Source of the DNA: Gaeumannomyces sp. JS-464
Lineage: Eukaryota; Ascomycota; Sordariomycetes; Magnaporthales; Magnaporthaceae
NCBI GenBank assembly: GCA_002197995.1
Contig: NGZR01000003.1
Coordinates: forward strand, 3,348,001-3,412,000
Direction of reading: 5' to 3'
Length of the DNA stretch: 64,000 bases
Below, piece after piece: positions 1 to 11,996 of the stretch; position 1 is the first letter of the stretch, and each line of letters starts with the position of its first letter. The notes under the pieces were generated by a model. That model saw only the letters and a list, made by a program, of their open reading frames with translations. It searched no databases and was not told the origin of the DNA. Position numbers and translations under genes: made by a program.

Positions 1-1405
1 TAGGAAGCCGCTGTTGGTCTTGATACGCGAAAGTGTGCATGGGGGCCTTCAATCCCTCCTCGTGGCAGCGCTTAGGCTGCACTAGCGATATCAAGAGACA
101 AAACGAGAGGCATTGGGGTCAGAAAACCTTGGCGACGAGCTTGCGAGAAACAAGACCGTAACTGGGCGGCCGTGTATAATCGGCGGAAGCAAAGGTGAAG
201 CGTGCAGAGGCGATAGCCGCCAGAGCAGGGGACTGTCGTCCGACGTGAATTGTCCTCGGCCACGGAGCACAACAGTCGCTTACTACGATCGAGGGCGAAT
301 AAAGACCCAAGAAAGTGTCGACGTTGCCGTTTCAAGGGGGCTGCGCCATGGCCCAGGGCGCGGCCAACCAGTTGGGCGAATAAATCGGTAGGAAAACAAC
401 GACAAGACATTGACGGCAGCGCAGCTTACTCGTCCGCGCTACCGCAGGCAAGCCACTTGGTCTGCTGGCTGGTGCCAGACCCGCTATGGCGGTTCTTTGC
501 CGCGCCATGAAATCCTGGGCTGGCCCGTTGTGCCAGAGATTCGGTCAAATATCGTAGGAAGCCATAGCTGGTGGGGGTCGTCATTTGAAAAAGGCGAAGC
601 GATTCAGTTCAAGACACAAGGGGCCAGGCTCGCCACGACTCTTCATCGGGCATTACCAGCGAGGCGTGCGCCCGCGCGGATCGAACAACACGCTTCAGTC
701 ATCGCGCGTCGGCCCCTTTCTCGACAATCCAGGTAGTTACCATGCACTGCGAATGGGGGCGCTCCGTGGTGGGTCGGGCAGACCGCAGCACTCGATTAGG
801 CGTCGATTAACGTTGAGAAGCCATGCGCAGCTCAGTCGCTGGTGAACGTGCCGCCTAGAGGGTCCAACCGGGGAACCAGGACTGGAGCACGTGGCGGTGT
901 CTGGAAGCTTCAGGGACGGCTCGCATCGCGGGAACCTACCTTAACGACAAGAGACGCAGCCTCCATGCGTCGCTTAAATAACAACACATCACGAGCTATC
1001 TGCCGTTGAATTCGTTTACACGCTTGGCAGCTCAGCAGCCGCCAGGCCTCGGCATCGCAACCCAATCTGCCGTTTGGCTGCCGATGCGTTGGTTCCTGCC
1101 CCGCCCATAGCATCGACAATGTAACTCTCCCCATGGCGCTGTGGAGATTCCCACATACCGAGGCCAGCGCTCCGACCTTCTTGCGGGGAAGGGAGGAAAT
1201 TGGCGCGGCAAATGGGACGAGAATGAGGAAAAGTCGAGTATAAAGCCATGATGCAATGACCCGGTGATGCTCGTTGGCCGGGGTCCATGGATCAAGCATA
1301 AATACATTAAGGGCTCGCGGACTAGCACGGCCCTGCGAGTTTTTCCTCACTGGCCAGCCCTTTTCATCTCGACCAAGAGAAAGGTGCCAAGCCTGTTCGT
1401 CTGCC
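1..1405. other. Gene-poor 5' flank of the first esterase
   Basis: No reading frame here shows recognisable domains or the third-position GC bias of the neighbouring genes. Long frames near 0.9-1.4 kb on the minus strand are reflections of the esterase gene. The last 200 bases probably hold the esterase promoter. Positions 1-900 carry nothing I can name. Confidence 0.5.
1239..1245 (+). promoter_or_regulatory. TATA-like element upstream of esterase
   Basis: TATAAAG lies about 160 bases before the ATG at 1406, a plausible distance for a fungal core promoter with a short leader. The assignment rests on motif and position only. Confidence 0.35.
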
Positions 1406-3016
1406 ATGAAACCCACCGGTCTCCTCCTCTCGTCTGCGGCCCTTAGCCAGGCCCAGGGCCTGTCCGCGCCTGCCCTTGGCTGTTCGGCCGAGGCTCTCGC
1501 TGGTGTTCTCCCTGCCAATGCCACCATCGAGAGTGTCGCCTCCGTCCCGGCCGGGGGCTCGTACGGCGAGGGCACCCGCAACGTTGCTTTCCCGACGAAC
1601 CCCAAGGGGCTCCCCGAGCTCTGCGCTGTCGTCGTGAAGGTCAAGTCCTCCGACAATTCCTCGTACCGGTTCGGCGCCTTCCTGCCCACTGGCTGGAACG
1701 GCCGCTTCCTCGAGGTCGGCAATGGCGGCTTCGGCGGTGGTATCAACTGGCTGGACATGGGCGCCCGCGTCCGCTCCGGCTTTGCCATGGTGTCGACCGA
1801 CACGGGCCACAACTCGACCGCCGGCGACGTCACCTGGGCCACCAACGAAGAGACGAAGCAGGACTGGGGCCACCGCGCCATCCACGGCTCCGCCGTTATC
1901 GGCAAGCAGCTGGTCAAGGCCTTTTATGGCCAGGACATCCGCTTCTCCTACTATGCCGGCTGCTCGACCGGCGGTCGCCAGGGCCTGAGGGAGGCCCAGC
2001 TGTATCCCGACACCTTTGACGGCGTCCTTGCTGGTGCTCCCGCCTGGTGGACTAGCCACCTTCAGACCTGGACTCTGCGCCAGGGCGCCCTGAACCTACC
2101 CGCCAACGCCCCGACCCACATCCCGCCGCAGCTCTTCTCTGTGCTCGCCGCCGAGGTCCTCCGCCAGTGCGACGGCGCCGACGGTGTCAACGACGGTATC
2201 ATCAGCCAGCCCGAGAAGTGCAAGCTGGACCTGAGCAACATCCGCTGCCCGGGCGACGTCGCCGGCTCCAATTGCCTGACGTCGGCCCAGATCGAGACCG
2301 TGAACAAGGGCCACGCCGACTACATTATCAACGGGGCCTACGCCTTCTCGGGGCTTGAGCTGGGCTCCGAGAACGTGTGGATGTTCCTCATGGGCGGGCC
2401 CGCCCCGAGCACGTACGGCACGCAGTACGTCCAGTACATGCTCCTCAACGACCCGAACTGGGACTGGCGCGACTATAACGACAGCATCGTCGTCCTCGCC
2501 GACGCCCGCAACCCGGGCCGCGCCACGGCAGACGATTTTGACATGTCCGCTTTCAAGAAGACGGGCGGCAAGATCCTCATGTACCACGGCATGTCGGACG
2601 CCCTCATCCCGACCGGGAGTTCGACCCACTTCTACAAGACGGTCGGCGCGGCCACCCCCGGCAGCGAGCAGTTCGGGGACTGGTTCCGCTTCTTCCTGGT
2701 CCCCGGCATGGGCCACTGCTCGGGCACTTCGGTGGACGCGCCGTGGTACATCGGAGGCGCCAATCAGCAGGGATCCCTGACCAGCGACGTGACGCAGGTC
2801 CCCAGCCTCGAGACCGGCCAAGACGCCCTGCTTGCCCTCATGTCCTGGGTGGAGCGGGGAACAGCTCCGGACAAGATTGTCGCGACGTCCTTTGGCAACA
2901 CCAGGGTTCCTAACCTCCAGGCTTCGAGGCAGAGGCCGCTCTGCCCCTACCCTGCCGTCGCCACCTACGACGGAAGGGGTGGTATCAACTCGGCCGAGAG
3001 CTGGTCCTGCCAGTAG
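1406..3016 (+). CDS. Secreted tannase/feruloyl esterase family protein
   Basis: Predicted extracellular serine esterase of the tannase family (536 aa, no intron), which hydrolyses gallate or feruloyl/coumaroyl esters of plant polyphenols and cell-wall sugars. The ATG at 1406 is chosen because it opens a hydrophobic signal peptide of about 17-20 residues; upstream in-frame codons only add charged sequence. The nucleophile motif GCSTGGRQG gives Ser187, Asp398 lies in GMSDALIP and His437 in GMGHCSG. Cys186 and Cys438 flank Ser and His, which is the CS-D-HC signature of this family, where a disulfide joins the two. The central lid region is Cys-rich, as in family members. A TATA-like box lies upstream. 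Whether the substrate is tannin or ferulate cannot be told from sequence. Confidence 0.94.
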   Translation: MKPTGLLLSSAALSQAQGLSAPALGCSAEALAGVLPANATIESVASVPAGGSYGEGTRNVAFPTNPKGLPELCAVVVKVKSSDNSSYRFGAFLPTGWNGRFLEVGNGGFGGGINWLDMGARVRSGFAMVSTDTGHNSTAGDVTWATNEETKQDWGHRAIHGSAVIGKQLVKAFYGQDIRFSYYAGCSTGGRQGLREAQLYPDTFDGVLAGAPAWWTSHLQTWTLRQGALNLPANAPTHIPPQLFSVLAAEVLRQCDGADGVNDGIISQPEKCKLDLSNIRCPGDVAGSNCLTSAQIETVNKGHADYIINGAYAFSGLELGSENVWMFLMGGPAPSTYGTQYVQYMLLNDPNWDWRDYNDSIVVLADARNPGRATADDFDMSAFKKTGGKILMYHGMSDALIPTGSSTHFYKTVGAATPGSEQFGDWFRFFLVPGMGHCSGTSVDAPWYIGGANQQGSLTSDVTQVPSLETGQDALLALMSWVERGTAPDKIVATSFGNTRVPNLQASRQRPLCPYPAVATYDGRGGINSAESWSCQ

Positions 3017-3220
3017 AGAGCAAAGGAGCAAAGGAATGTTGGATAATTCGATAGTCGTCGACGCACTGGGCGGTAATATCACTCATGTAAATACATGGCG
3101 CCGTCGATACCTGTATTATACAACATCTTTACAGCAACAAGCCAATTTGGTCGTGTCTCTGTGTATGAGGCATTTGTAGCGGCGCGGTTTTGCGCGACAT
3201 GCTCATGGGGTGCGGCAGAC

Positions 3221-3902
3221 TCAAGCCTTCTTCCAAGCTTGGTCTGCATCTGGGTGAATATCAGGCTCCGGGAGGTCCTTCCTAACCTCTCGCTTCCTCT
3301 TATAGTCTGTCTTGAACCGCCTGTCCCGGTCCGCGACGACCGTGTCAAAGTCTAGCTGTCCCGGCTTTGTGAAGCTGGTCATCAGCTGGGGCTCCCCAAG
3401 CGGCAGCCTATCGCCCCTGTCGACCTGCCAGAGGTGATAGACCTTCCCGTACAGCTGCATCACCTCCTCCATCTCCTTGTTCTCGGCCAGCTCCCAGGCG
3501 GCCTCGGGCACGAGCGGCTGCGGCATGACGAGCATGCCCGACTTGACCTCGAACACGTGGCTGTGCCAGAGCTTCCGCTCCTCGGGCTCGAGCGTCTCGT
3601 ACAGCCGACGCGGGATCATGTACTCGATCCCGATGATGCGTGCCCCGGGTCCTGTTGGGCGGTCGTATAAAATGCACTGGCGGACATCGTCGTTTATGTG
3701 ACCGCAGTAATGGTTCGCCTCGACGTGGCGCGTCGGGTCCGCGGCGTAGGCGTGGAAGGCGTTGAGGTGCGCGCAGATCCCCTTGAGCGGCGTGAAGTCC
3801 TGCGCCACCGACGCGCCTGTGAGCAGGGTTTGGTTCTTGGTGCTGAGCGGCTCGCCGGCCGTTTCCTCCTTGGCCTCTGTGTCTGCTTTCTTGCTTCGAC
3901 AT
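3221..3902 (-). CDS. OBAP-like (DUF1264) protein, one frameshift near N-terminus
   Basis: Homologue of oil-body-associated proteins, soluble proteins that in plants associate with lipid droplets; the fungal role is not established. The family core is clear: NHYCGHINDDVRQCILYD, then IGIEYMI, then KLWHSHVFEVKSG, then a C-terminal half with an LMTSF motif. The only ATG in a sensible place is at 3902, reading MSKQE, but the conserved body is in another frame. One surplus A in the run at 3887-3889 (T on the plus strand) would join them into MSKQEADTEAKEE. About 227 aa after correction. The body without correction is open back to 3949 but has no ATG. It converges with the upstream esterase, leaving 204 bases between the stops. 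Confidence 0.87.
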
Positions 3903-4851
3903 GGTGGAGGTTGAGCCGTGGTATGTTTAGTGCCTACCACGTTCCCCAAATAAAAGGTTCAGTCCGTAGAAGCTGCGAAGCCGGGTTGGTTAGAACACCC
4001 AAAAACCTATAGCTTGTCCCCTCCGCGTTATATTTCTTCAGGATTAAGAGTATATGAAACGGAACCTACGGCACAATGCGGGTACTGGGGACTCCAATTA
4101 GTGTTGTCGGGGCTGCAGATTTTGTTTGGGCGCTGTGGTTGCTAAGGCGGCGAGTCTGTAGGACGCCGTGTCAAAATCCCCAATAGCGGCATCTTAGTTG
4201 AAGGTCTGCGTTACCGCAACGTGCGACATTTTGACGTCACTTGGGAAATAAGTGACGCCTGGGAATCCCATCGTTTGGGATCGTTTGGGGAACACAGATG
4301 TGCCAAACCTAACCCAACCTGAGCCTGTCTGTAGCCACTAGAAGCTGCGGCCCCCTCGGTGCAGACACGAGATACGAAACAGCAGATACGAATTACGGGC
4401 TGACACGCGGTCGTCGTCCACTTCCATCGACAAAGTAGCTCAGCCTCTTTGTCATCTCCCCACCTCCTCAAACGAGCCAACCAGGCGACGGCACTGCCAA
4501 CGCTAGGCGGGCGAGGAGCACCCGATCCTGCTGCAGGCTGTTCGCCAGGCTTCCCAAAACCATCGGAGAGGCCCGATCGGTCACCAGATTGGGTGCTACC
4601 GAAGCAAGTTGAGGGGTGATCCGGGGCGTAAAGCTAGCAAGAGCAGAGCGAGGCTGGAACTGCTCTTCTGTAGATCATCTGGCCGTTGTGTATTTAAATG
4701 CTGCTTTCATCCCGCCTTTTAAGCCTGTATGGAGTGAACCCCAGAGCTCAAACCTAGCAAGGCCGTGTCTAAACCATCTGCCAAATACCTCAAACCTGAA
4801 CTCAGCAACACGAACCACGCGCTCCAGCTGCCACTCCAACCCTCTACCAAA
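3903..4851. other. Divergent intergenic region
   Basis: About 950 bases between the OBAP-like gene (minus) and a small membrane protein gene (plus). It holds both promoters. TATTTAAA near 4690 is a weak TATA-like candidate for the plus gene. No other coding signal is visible. Confidence 0.4.
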
Positions 4852-5546
4852 ATGCCCGCCTCATTCTCTGTCAGCGACTACAAGCCTTCCATCGACCGCG
4901 CCCGGGATCCCCGAGAATCCCCAGCCGCTCCAAGGGGCTGCTGCAGTGCCAACGCCGACAACAATAGTCCCGGCGGTACCGCCTTCCCTCGCGACGCTCC
5001 ATACCGGAGCCTCTACGTCGGGCTCCGCGCCACCGGCATCCTGATCGCCCTGACCCTAATCGCCCTTTCCGTCGTGGCCCTCAGGGTCGCCAACCTCCCC
5101 GGAAGGTGGCTGAGCGCGATGCTCAGCCCGTCCATCAACAGCGCGGTCCTGCACGCCGTCGACCTTTGGGGCATCTACCGCACCTCCCATCGGTTCCCGC
5201 CTCTGCTGCGTCTCTTCTGGGACGGCGGTGTCGCCGCCGGAATAATGATCGCCGCGGGCTTCCTGGCTTCCTGGACCGCCGACCTGGCCAACAACGAGAA
5301 TGAAATGATGGTCGGGGGCGTTGACCGTCTCGTCCTCGCCGCGGTCATCGTCGCTGGCATGTATTCTGAGTCGTAAGCATACTAGTCCCGTGCCTTTGTG
5401 CCTCTGCGGTATAATTCTGCCTGTTCCTTGCACAGGCTGTATCTGACGTGCTTGCTCCTTACAGCCTCATCCATCTTGGCATGTCCATCACGGGCTTTCG
5501 GGGCTGGCGCCAGCTCCGTGCCGCTCGCAGCACTTCTGCTGTCTAA
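4852..5546 (+). CDS. Small multi-pass membrane protein of unknown function
   Basis: Two exons, 4852-5372 and 5465-5546, giving 200 aa. The intron (92 nt) has donor GTAAGC and acceptor TTACAG. Splicing replaces an immediate stop with a short basic tail, GFRGWRQLRAARS. The ATG at 4852 has a good context (ACCAAAATG). After about 60 polar, proline-rich residues come hydrophobic segments around residues 61-85, 120-145 and 155-175, consistent with three or four membrane spans of MARVEL-like size. I do not recognise a named family. An alternative acceptor at GCACAG would give a longer, less membrane-like tail. Confidence 0.7.
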
Positions 5547-5778
5547 GATCATACCAAGAAGGGAAGATGTATGCGGAGTGCCGCAAGCAATGAATTTCGT
5601 TGGCTGCAGCTTGCGCTATCTCGTCAGCATCGATTGAGAAACTATTTATTGTATGTGTTGTTGGAACATCTTTGGGTAACGAGCGCCGTTTTGTTTTTTT
5701 CTCATTTCCTTGTCGCCTTTCGTTGCCTCAATGTTGTATAGAATAATCCTTTAGAGCTCATCGGACTTTATGTCACCA

Positions 5779-8700
5779 TCACTCTGCCTTGGTCTCGTAC
5801 TCGTCAATCACGCTGCGCGGCCTGGTAAACGTGCCGAGCGGCTTGTACTCAAGATCGTCGAAGCCAAAGCCTTTTGGGCCACCGATCTCCAGGCCACGAG
5901 GAGTCGACGTCCACCGTTCGGAGGCCGTAATTCCAAGCACAATTACAGGTAGGCCGTATCGATACTCCTGAGTACCGAGGGCTTCGCCGTTCTGCGCATC
6001 AATAACGCAGACAAGGTCTGGAACCATGGCAATGATCTTGGGGAGTACAAGATCGGGCGTTAGCACACATCGAGGGATTGTGATTGACAAGGAAAGAGGA
6101 GACAAGGGGGATCACCTCTTCACTGCCATTTACATCCACCCTCTTGGCATAAATGTTCTCATTTTTAAAGGGGATGACCATGCGCTCCTTTTTCGCGCCA
6201 GAAACTGCTCCGTCGCCGTTTGCAGTGGACTCGATAATCACTTCGCCGTACGCATGACCCATGCGCAGAGTCCTCTCGACTCCGACAATTTTACCCCTGA
6301 AAAGCAGCTTGGCCGACTCCGGCCCGCCGACCTCCTGGATGATGGCCTCGGCGACATTGTCGATAGTGTTTGTGCACCGCGCCAGCGCCACGGCCCGGCC
6401 GATGCGCCACGCCAGCGACATGGTGTTCTCAACCACCCACTCCTTCGCGTTCTTGCCGCTGACGGGCCCCTTGGCGCAGCCAACATGCGACCCCATCTGC
6501 GACAGCGCCGCTCGCAGGCCCTCTCGGCGTCCAGCTCTGTCGGCGCCTTCTTCATGATAATGATACGGCCGTTGCCGTCCGAGATGCACGTCGGGACCAT
6601 GACGGCCTCCTTGATGAACACGACGGGCGTCGTCTGCCACGACACTGGATAGGCGCGACCCATCCAGTCACCATCAACGGCAGGGATATCGAGCCCTGTG
6701 CCCGACGCGCCGATAACCAGGCCCTGCAGTCCGTTGCCGCCGCCGATATCGAGCGGATCACGGCCGTGGGCTGGACCCGCAAGTACTCGTACAGCTCGCG
6801 CTGCGCCTCGAGCATCTCGTCGCCGTACGGCTTTTCGACTGACACCTGCGGCGACCCTTGGCGCCGCCGCAGGCCACTATATCGTCGTCCTTAAGGTCGT
6901 GCGGCGAGATGACGCGCAGCACCGAGCCGGCGCGCACGAGCTCGCGGAGGCGCAGGAAGTGCTGGTACGGGTTACCGCCGCCGCCCGTACCCAGGATGTA
7001 GCAGCCTATTGTGATGAATTCGAGGTCTGTTTCCGAGAGGAACCACTCACGCTTGACGATTTTGGGGCGGTAAGATGTGATGTAATCCCTGGTCAGGGGA
7101 GGCGAGGCTTTTTGTGACGTGCTGTGGGTGGAAGATCCCTTGTCTCCTTTGCATCCGGCCGCGTTCGCAGAGGAGTCCTCTGGCGGAGACTTGCGATCAA
7201 TCTCGTCATCGTGGGCGCCGTTGATGGGCACGCTCAGAGGGCCAGAGCTGGCGCGAGAGTAGTCAAAGTCGCCCACGGCTTTCACAATGATGCGGGATTT
7301 GTTCGCGATGTACTGAAGCGGGAAGCTCTCCATCTCAGCGATCGTCACCGACTCGCGGAGGGCGCCCGCCTCGACGGCCTTATCGACCGCCCTTCGTGAC
7401 AGGTCCTCCATGATCTCGGCCTTGGATCTTATCTCAGTGCTCTCCACCGAGTCGACCACACCGCTGACGCGCGCGGTTGCCGCCCCGATGGCGTTTGCGA
7501 CTCCGGCCCAGTTGGGCTTCACGACACGACTGGCGCCCGCAAGCGAGTCCGGCGCAATGACGGCACCGCCCCCGACCAAGACCACGGGGATATCAGCGGG
7601 GGACGTCTTCATGGTGTCGATGATGGACTCGAGCATCATCCTGACGGTTGCTTTGAATCCTTCCAGGTCTGACGCTAAGTCGACGTTACTCGCTATCAGG
7701 CTACGGTTGCCAATGTCGCTGATACTGGAATCGGCAAAAACGGTGTAATCTGTCGCTGTCGGTACGTCACCACCAAACACTAGAGCCTTCTCGCAGATCT
7801 GGTAGCCGACACTTTGGGGTCCCACGGAAAGCTTGCCCGAATTCGCGTCGCGGGAGACAATGGAGCCTCCGCCTAGGCCAATGCTTCGCACATCGGGATA
7901 CGAAAAGTTGGTCCGCACGCCAGCGATTTCGCTGTATGCCGCCGCCTGGCGTGGAAATCCATTGGCGAGTAGCAGCCCAACATCAGTGGTTGTGCCACCA
8001 ATATCCACGACCATCATGGCCTCCTTCGTCTCCTGCTCGTGCTGCCCCTGCATGAGAAAGGCTGCGCCGCGCATGCTGTTGGTCGGTCCACTGGAAAACG
8101 TGCGGATGGGCAGGCGAGCAGCAACATCAGCTGGGAGGATAGTGCCGTCATTCTGTGTCACGAACACTGGGCAGGCGAGCTTGAGGCGCATCACGGCGTC
8201 CTGGAAGGCGTGTATTGTTCGCCTTGCGAATGGCAGGATGGAGGCGTTGAGCACCGCGGCGTTTTCACGCTCGAGAAAGCCAATGTTGGCGACGTCACGA
8301 GAACACACAATATCGGCCTCGGGGAAAACCTCGCGCACGATGTCTGCGGCCCTTTCTTCTTGCCGGTATACAACATCGATTGGGCTGAAGATCCCGACGA
8401 TGGCTACGCTGCGGATGCCTCGGGAACGAATCTCCAGGGCCTCGCGGCGCACAGCCTCCTCGTCCAGCTCCGCGATCAGGGCGCCGTCGATCTCGAGGCC
8501 ACCAGGGACGAGGCCGCGGTAGGCGCACATGATGTCGCGCAGGGCGGGGGGCCAGTCGACACCGACGGGGATGTCGTGGGAGAAGGGCCCGCAGAGGCGG
8601 ATGACTGCCACGCGGGCGAGCCGCGAGCGGTCCATCTCGACGACGGCGTTGATGAAATGCGTGGTGCCGATGGTGACGCTAGCCACCTCGGCGGGCGAGA

Positions 8701-8950
8701 TGCGAGATTCGGCAAACATGCCGGCAATGACGCGGTTGATGCCGTCGCTTGGGTTGCGCGTCGTGCTCGACTTCTTCCACGCCACAATGCCCCTATCTGG
8801 GTCCAAGGACCGTGTCGGGTCGAGGATAACGCCATCTGTGTTTGTACTGTTGGTTGTGGCCTGTCAGTTGGCTGTTCTGCTTGCGGTTCCGGGATGAGAT
8901 TTGGAACTATACCCGCCGACATCGACGCCAATCCGCAAGGAGGCGGGCAT
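5779..8950 (-). CDS. Hydantoinase A/oxoprolinase-DUF917 fusion, three frameshifts
   Basis: ATP-dependent cyclic-amide hydrolase relative (hydantoinase/5-oxoprolinase superfamily) fused to a C-terminal DUF917 domain, the usual fungal arrangement (about 960 aa). Exon 1 is 8950-8913; a 66-nt intron (8912-8847) splits the first nucleotide-binding motif, DVGGTNTDG. Later motifs are IGTTHFINAVVE, VVDIGGTTTDVG and GLGGGS, then the DUF917 start GTGGGGNPY. A second intron (6115-6037, 79 nt, TGCTAAC branch, AAG acceptor) rejoins the end at IIAMVPDL. Between 6860 and 6515 the frame slips three times by one missing base, near 6855-6857, 6755-6756 and 6517-6521. Corrected, the family sequence is continuous (VSVEKPYGDEM, DIGGGNGLQG, RAALSQMGSHVGCAKGP). 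Intact domains on both sides argue for sequence errors, but a recent pseudogene is possible. Divergent from the NCS1 permease. Confidence 0.92.
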
Positions 8951-9871
8951 TGCAAGCAGTTTTCTTGAGGTGTCTAAGATGGACAAGAAGGCTGTCTCAA
9001 AACGGAAAGGAGGAACAGCAGAAAGTCCCTCGCGCAAAGAGCAGATAGGCCACCAAGAAAATTGCCACGGGGTGAAGAAAAATGTATCGGAACTACAACT
9101 TCAGCAACTGATGAAGGGGCTACGTCTCCGGCTGGGATGCCGTCCGTCCTTCGTACGCCTTTGTTTCTCTGAAATCTCGGTCGGAATCAAGCCGATGCTT
9201 GTCGCAAGGCACAAGCACTCCACCCCCTCTTCGCTATCGGCGCCCCAGTGCGGTCGGACGCCGCAGCCGACGTCGGATAGCTTGGGCATCTCAATTCAGG
9301 GTCCGATAGGCTCAGCTACAGGTGTGCAGGAGTTGCTGGATGCAGCACGACAGCCCCCACCATTAGCCCGGAATTTCTGGACTCCAACATCAGAGAGGGT
9401 CCAGCGTGGGGGACAGACAGACAGTTGAATGAAGAGCAGCGCGGACATTTGGTCAAGGAGGGTGACGATGCGAATGCTTGATAATTCATTAGAGAAAGAT
9501 AATTTCATTTCTCGGAAAGCGGGACCAGTTGCTTCTTATCTTCCCCCGCCTTTGCCGATCGTCGGACGCTTCTCCGCTCTTCCTCCGCCTTGGTCTTTGA
9601 CTCGCGAACAAGCTGCCGGTATCATCTTGATGCTGCCACCTCTAGTAGAGGCCCGTTGTATTCCCTGGATAGGTACCGTCGGGTGGTAGCCACACTGCAT
9701 GTGGCCAATGCAGAGCCACAGATAAGGAAACCCCAGCGGGCTGCGGAAGCACTAGGTGCTATAAGGTTAGCCATCCCGACGTCCTGGAGATAGAAATAAG
9801 ATGTCGCGCTACGCACCAGCGCGAGCAGGAGGGTGGGCATGCCATCAAGTCGACTAGCCCATCCACCCACC
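8951..9871. promoter_or_regulatory. Shared divergent promoter region, hydantoinase/permease
   Basis: About 920 bases separate the start codons of the hydantoinase (minus) and the NCS1 permease (plus). No gene is visible. The head-to-head layout suggests common control of uptake and hydrolysis. I could not single out an operator with confidence. Confidence 0.45.
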
Positions 9872-11886
9872 ATGGCGACAGAGGTCTTGCGCAGAGCCAG
9901 GGAGGCAGCCACCCTCAAGGCCGACGAGAGCCGCCACGAGGAGACCACGTCGTGGGTGAACCGTGACCTGGTGCCCCTGCCGCCGTCGCGGCGAACCTGG
10001 GGATGGTTCAACTTCTTCGGTGCCCAATCGCTGTAAGCACTGCGGACAAGAAGCCGCCAAGCCTGTACATCACGGCGTCGCGACATAGCGGACGACCGAC
10101 TAACAACAATCCTCTCAGAGGTGCCCTTAATATGTCGTCGTGGCAAACACCAAACACCTTTCTCACCCAGGGCCTGTCGGTCGGCCAAGCAATGGCCATC
10201 GTCGTCATTTCACGTTTGATAGTCTCGGCATTTGCCTGTGTCGTCGGCTGGTGCGGTTTGACCTGGCACGTCGGGTTTACTGTGCAAAACCGGTTTACTT
10301 GGGGAATGCGAGGCTCCTATATCCCCTTGCTCCAGCGCAGCCTGCTCAACTTCATCTGGACGTCGCTCCAATGCTGGAATGGAGGCAAGCTGGTTACGTA
10401 AGTGATCGGGATGCATGTGTCAGGTTGTTTTGTGGTACAAATACACATGGCTGACGGCGCCGTGTTGCGGCTTCCAGCGTTGCCCTGACGGCACTATGGC
10501 CTTCGTTCCAAAGCCTCCCAAACACTCTCCCTGAGAGCATGCCGACCGCGACGTCTGAGATGATTGGCTTCACCGTCTTCTGGATTCTTTCGGTTCCCTT
10601 TCTGTTTATCCGACCAGAACGATTCAAAAAGCCATTCTTCGTCTCCAGCGTTGGCTGCGGCATCGGCATGATCTGCATGATGGTCTGGTCTCTGGCCGCT
10701 GCCGGGGGCGTCGGGCCCGTCTTTTATAAAGGCGAGGACGTGCCGGCCTCGTCACGGTGGAGCGTCTCGTGGCTGATAATGGCCGGCCTGAACCAGGCCA
10801 TCGGCGGGAAGGCCGCCGGCATGACAAACGAAAGCGATTTTTCACGGTATTCCAATTCTACGATCGGGTTTCTGCTGGGCACCATCTCCGTGCAATGGGT
10901 GGTCGGAATCTTTGTCGCGCTTGGTGGCTTGGTGACGACGGCCGCATGCCAGATCTTGTATGACAAAATCTACTGGAACCCTCCCGACTTGATGATGGTC
11001 ATGATGGACAGTGAGTGGCTCGAACTCATCCGAACTTTGATCAGTGTAGAGAACAGTTTGTGCTAACAGCTTGACCATTTCCCACAGACGGCAATGGTTC
11101 ATCAAGCTCTCGTGCAGGCGTTTTCTTCCTCTCTTTAGCGTTCACTTTCGCGATACTGTTCCAGAATGTGTGCGGCAATGCCGTAGCCGGCGGCATCGAC
11201 CTAGCCGGCGTCTTCCCCCGCTACATCGACATCCGTCGAGGCGCAATAATCACATTCCTCGCCGCCTGGATCCTGCAGCCGTGGCAGCTCATCAACCGCG
11301 CCGCCACCTTTATCAGTGTCCTGTCGTCCTTCTCCGTCTTCCTCGCCCCGCTCCTGGGCGTCATGATCTGCGACTACTTCTTCGTGCGTCACCAGAAGAT
11401 TAAACTAAGCCACCTCTACCGCCCGAAGGCTCCGACTACTGGTTCACGCACGGTTTCAACTGGCGCGTCATCCCCTGCTGGGCTGCCGGATGGATCCCCA
11501 CTATAGGCGGCCTCGTCACCACCGTCGGCGGGTACAAAAACGCCCCGGATGTCCTATTTCAGCTGTACTACGCTGCTTTTTTCATTGGACTAAGCATCTC
11601 ATTCACTCTCTTCCTGGCCGTTAACAAGCTATTTCCCCCACCTGGCCTGGGCGAGTTCGACCCTTACGACGACTGGGCCACGTTTACGCCTAAGGAGGCG
11701 GCCAGGCTAGGCATTGTGCCGAACGAGAATGCAGAGGAGTTGGTGCACACAGGGCTTGGCCAGTCTGGATATGACAAGAACCGGAGACAGGAAACTACCG
11801 CTGACAAGGAGATGCAACTGGAAGCGACCGAGACGGTGCCGGTTCCTGTGGATGTGCCTGAGAAAGTGGCGGAGAAGTACAAATAG
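9872..11886 (+). CDS. NCS1 family nucleobase/allantoin-type permease, one frameshift
   Basis: Plasma-membrane cation symporter of the NCS1 family (uracil, allantoin, uridine, hydantoin type; about 12 membrane spans). Exons: 9872-10032, 10119-10397, 10478-11010 and 11088-11886, with introns of 86, 80 and 77 nt that all keep frame. Family landmarks are NRDLVPLPPSRRTWGW, ALNMSSWQTPNTFL, VQNRFTWGMRGSY, QCWNGGKLVT and GVMICDYFFVR. One base appears missing in the C run at 11422-11424; adding it turns the reading into EGSDYWFTHGFNW and opens the frame to the stop at 11886. The C-terminal tail is acidic and polar. Substrate cannot be fixed, but its head-to-head hydantoinase neighbour suggests a cyclic amide such as a hydantoin, allantoin or an oxoproline-like compound. 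Confidence 0.91.
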
Positions 11887-11996
11887 TGGAAGCGACATTG
11901 ATCTCTTGGAACAGTACCTTGAGCCTTGGGGCGCTATCAACTTCCCCATCATCAAGTACGTTGACGTGCCGGCCTCCATCATTCCCGGCGGGCGAA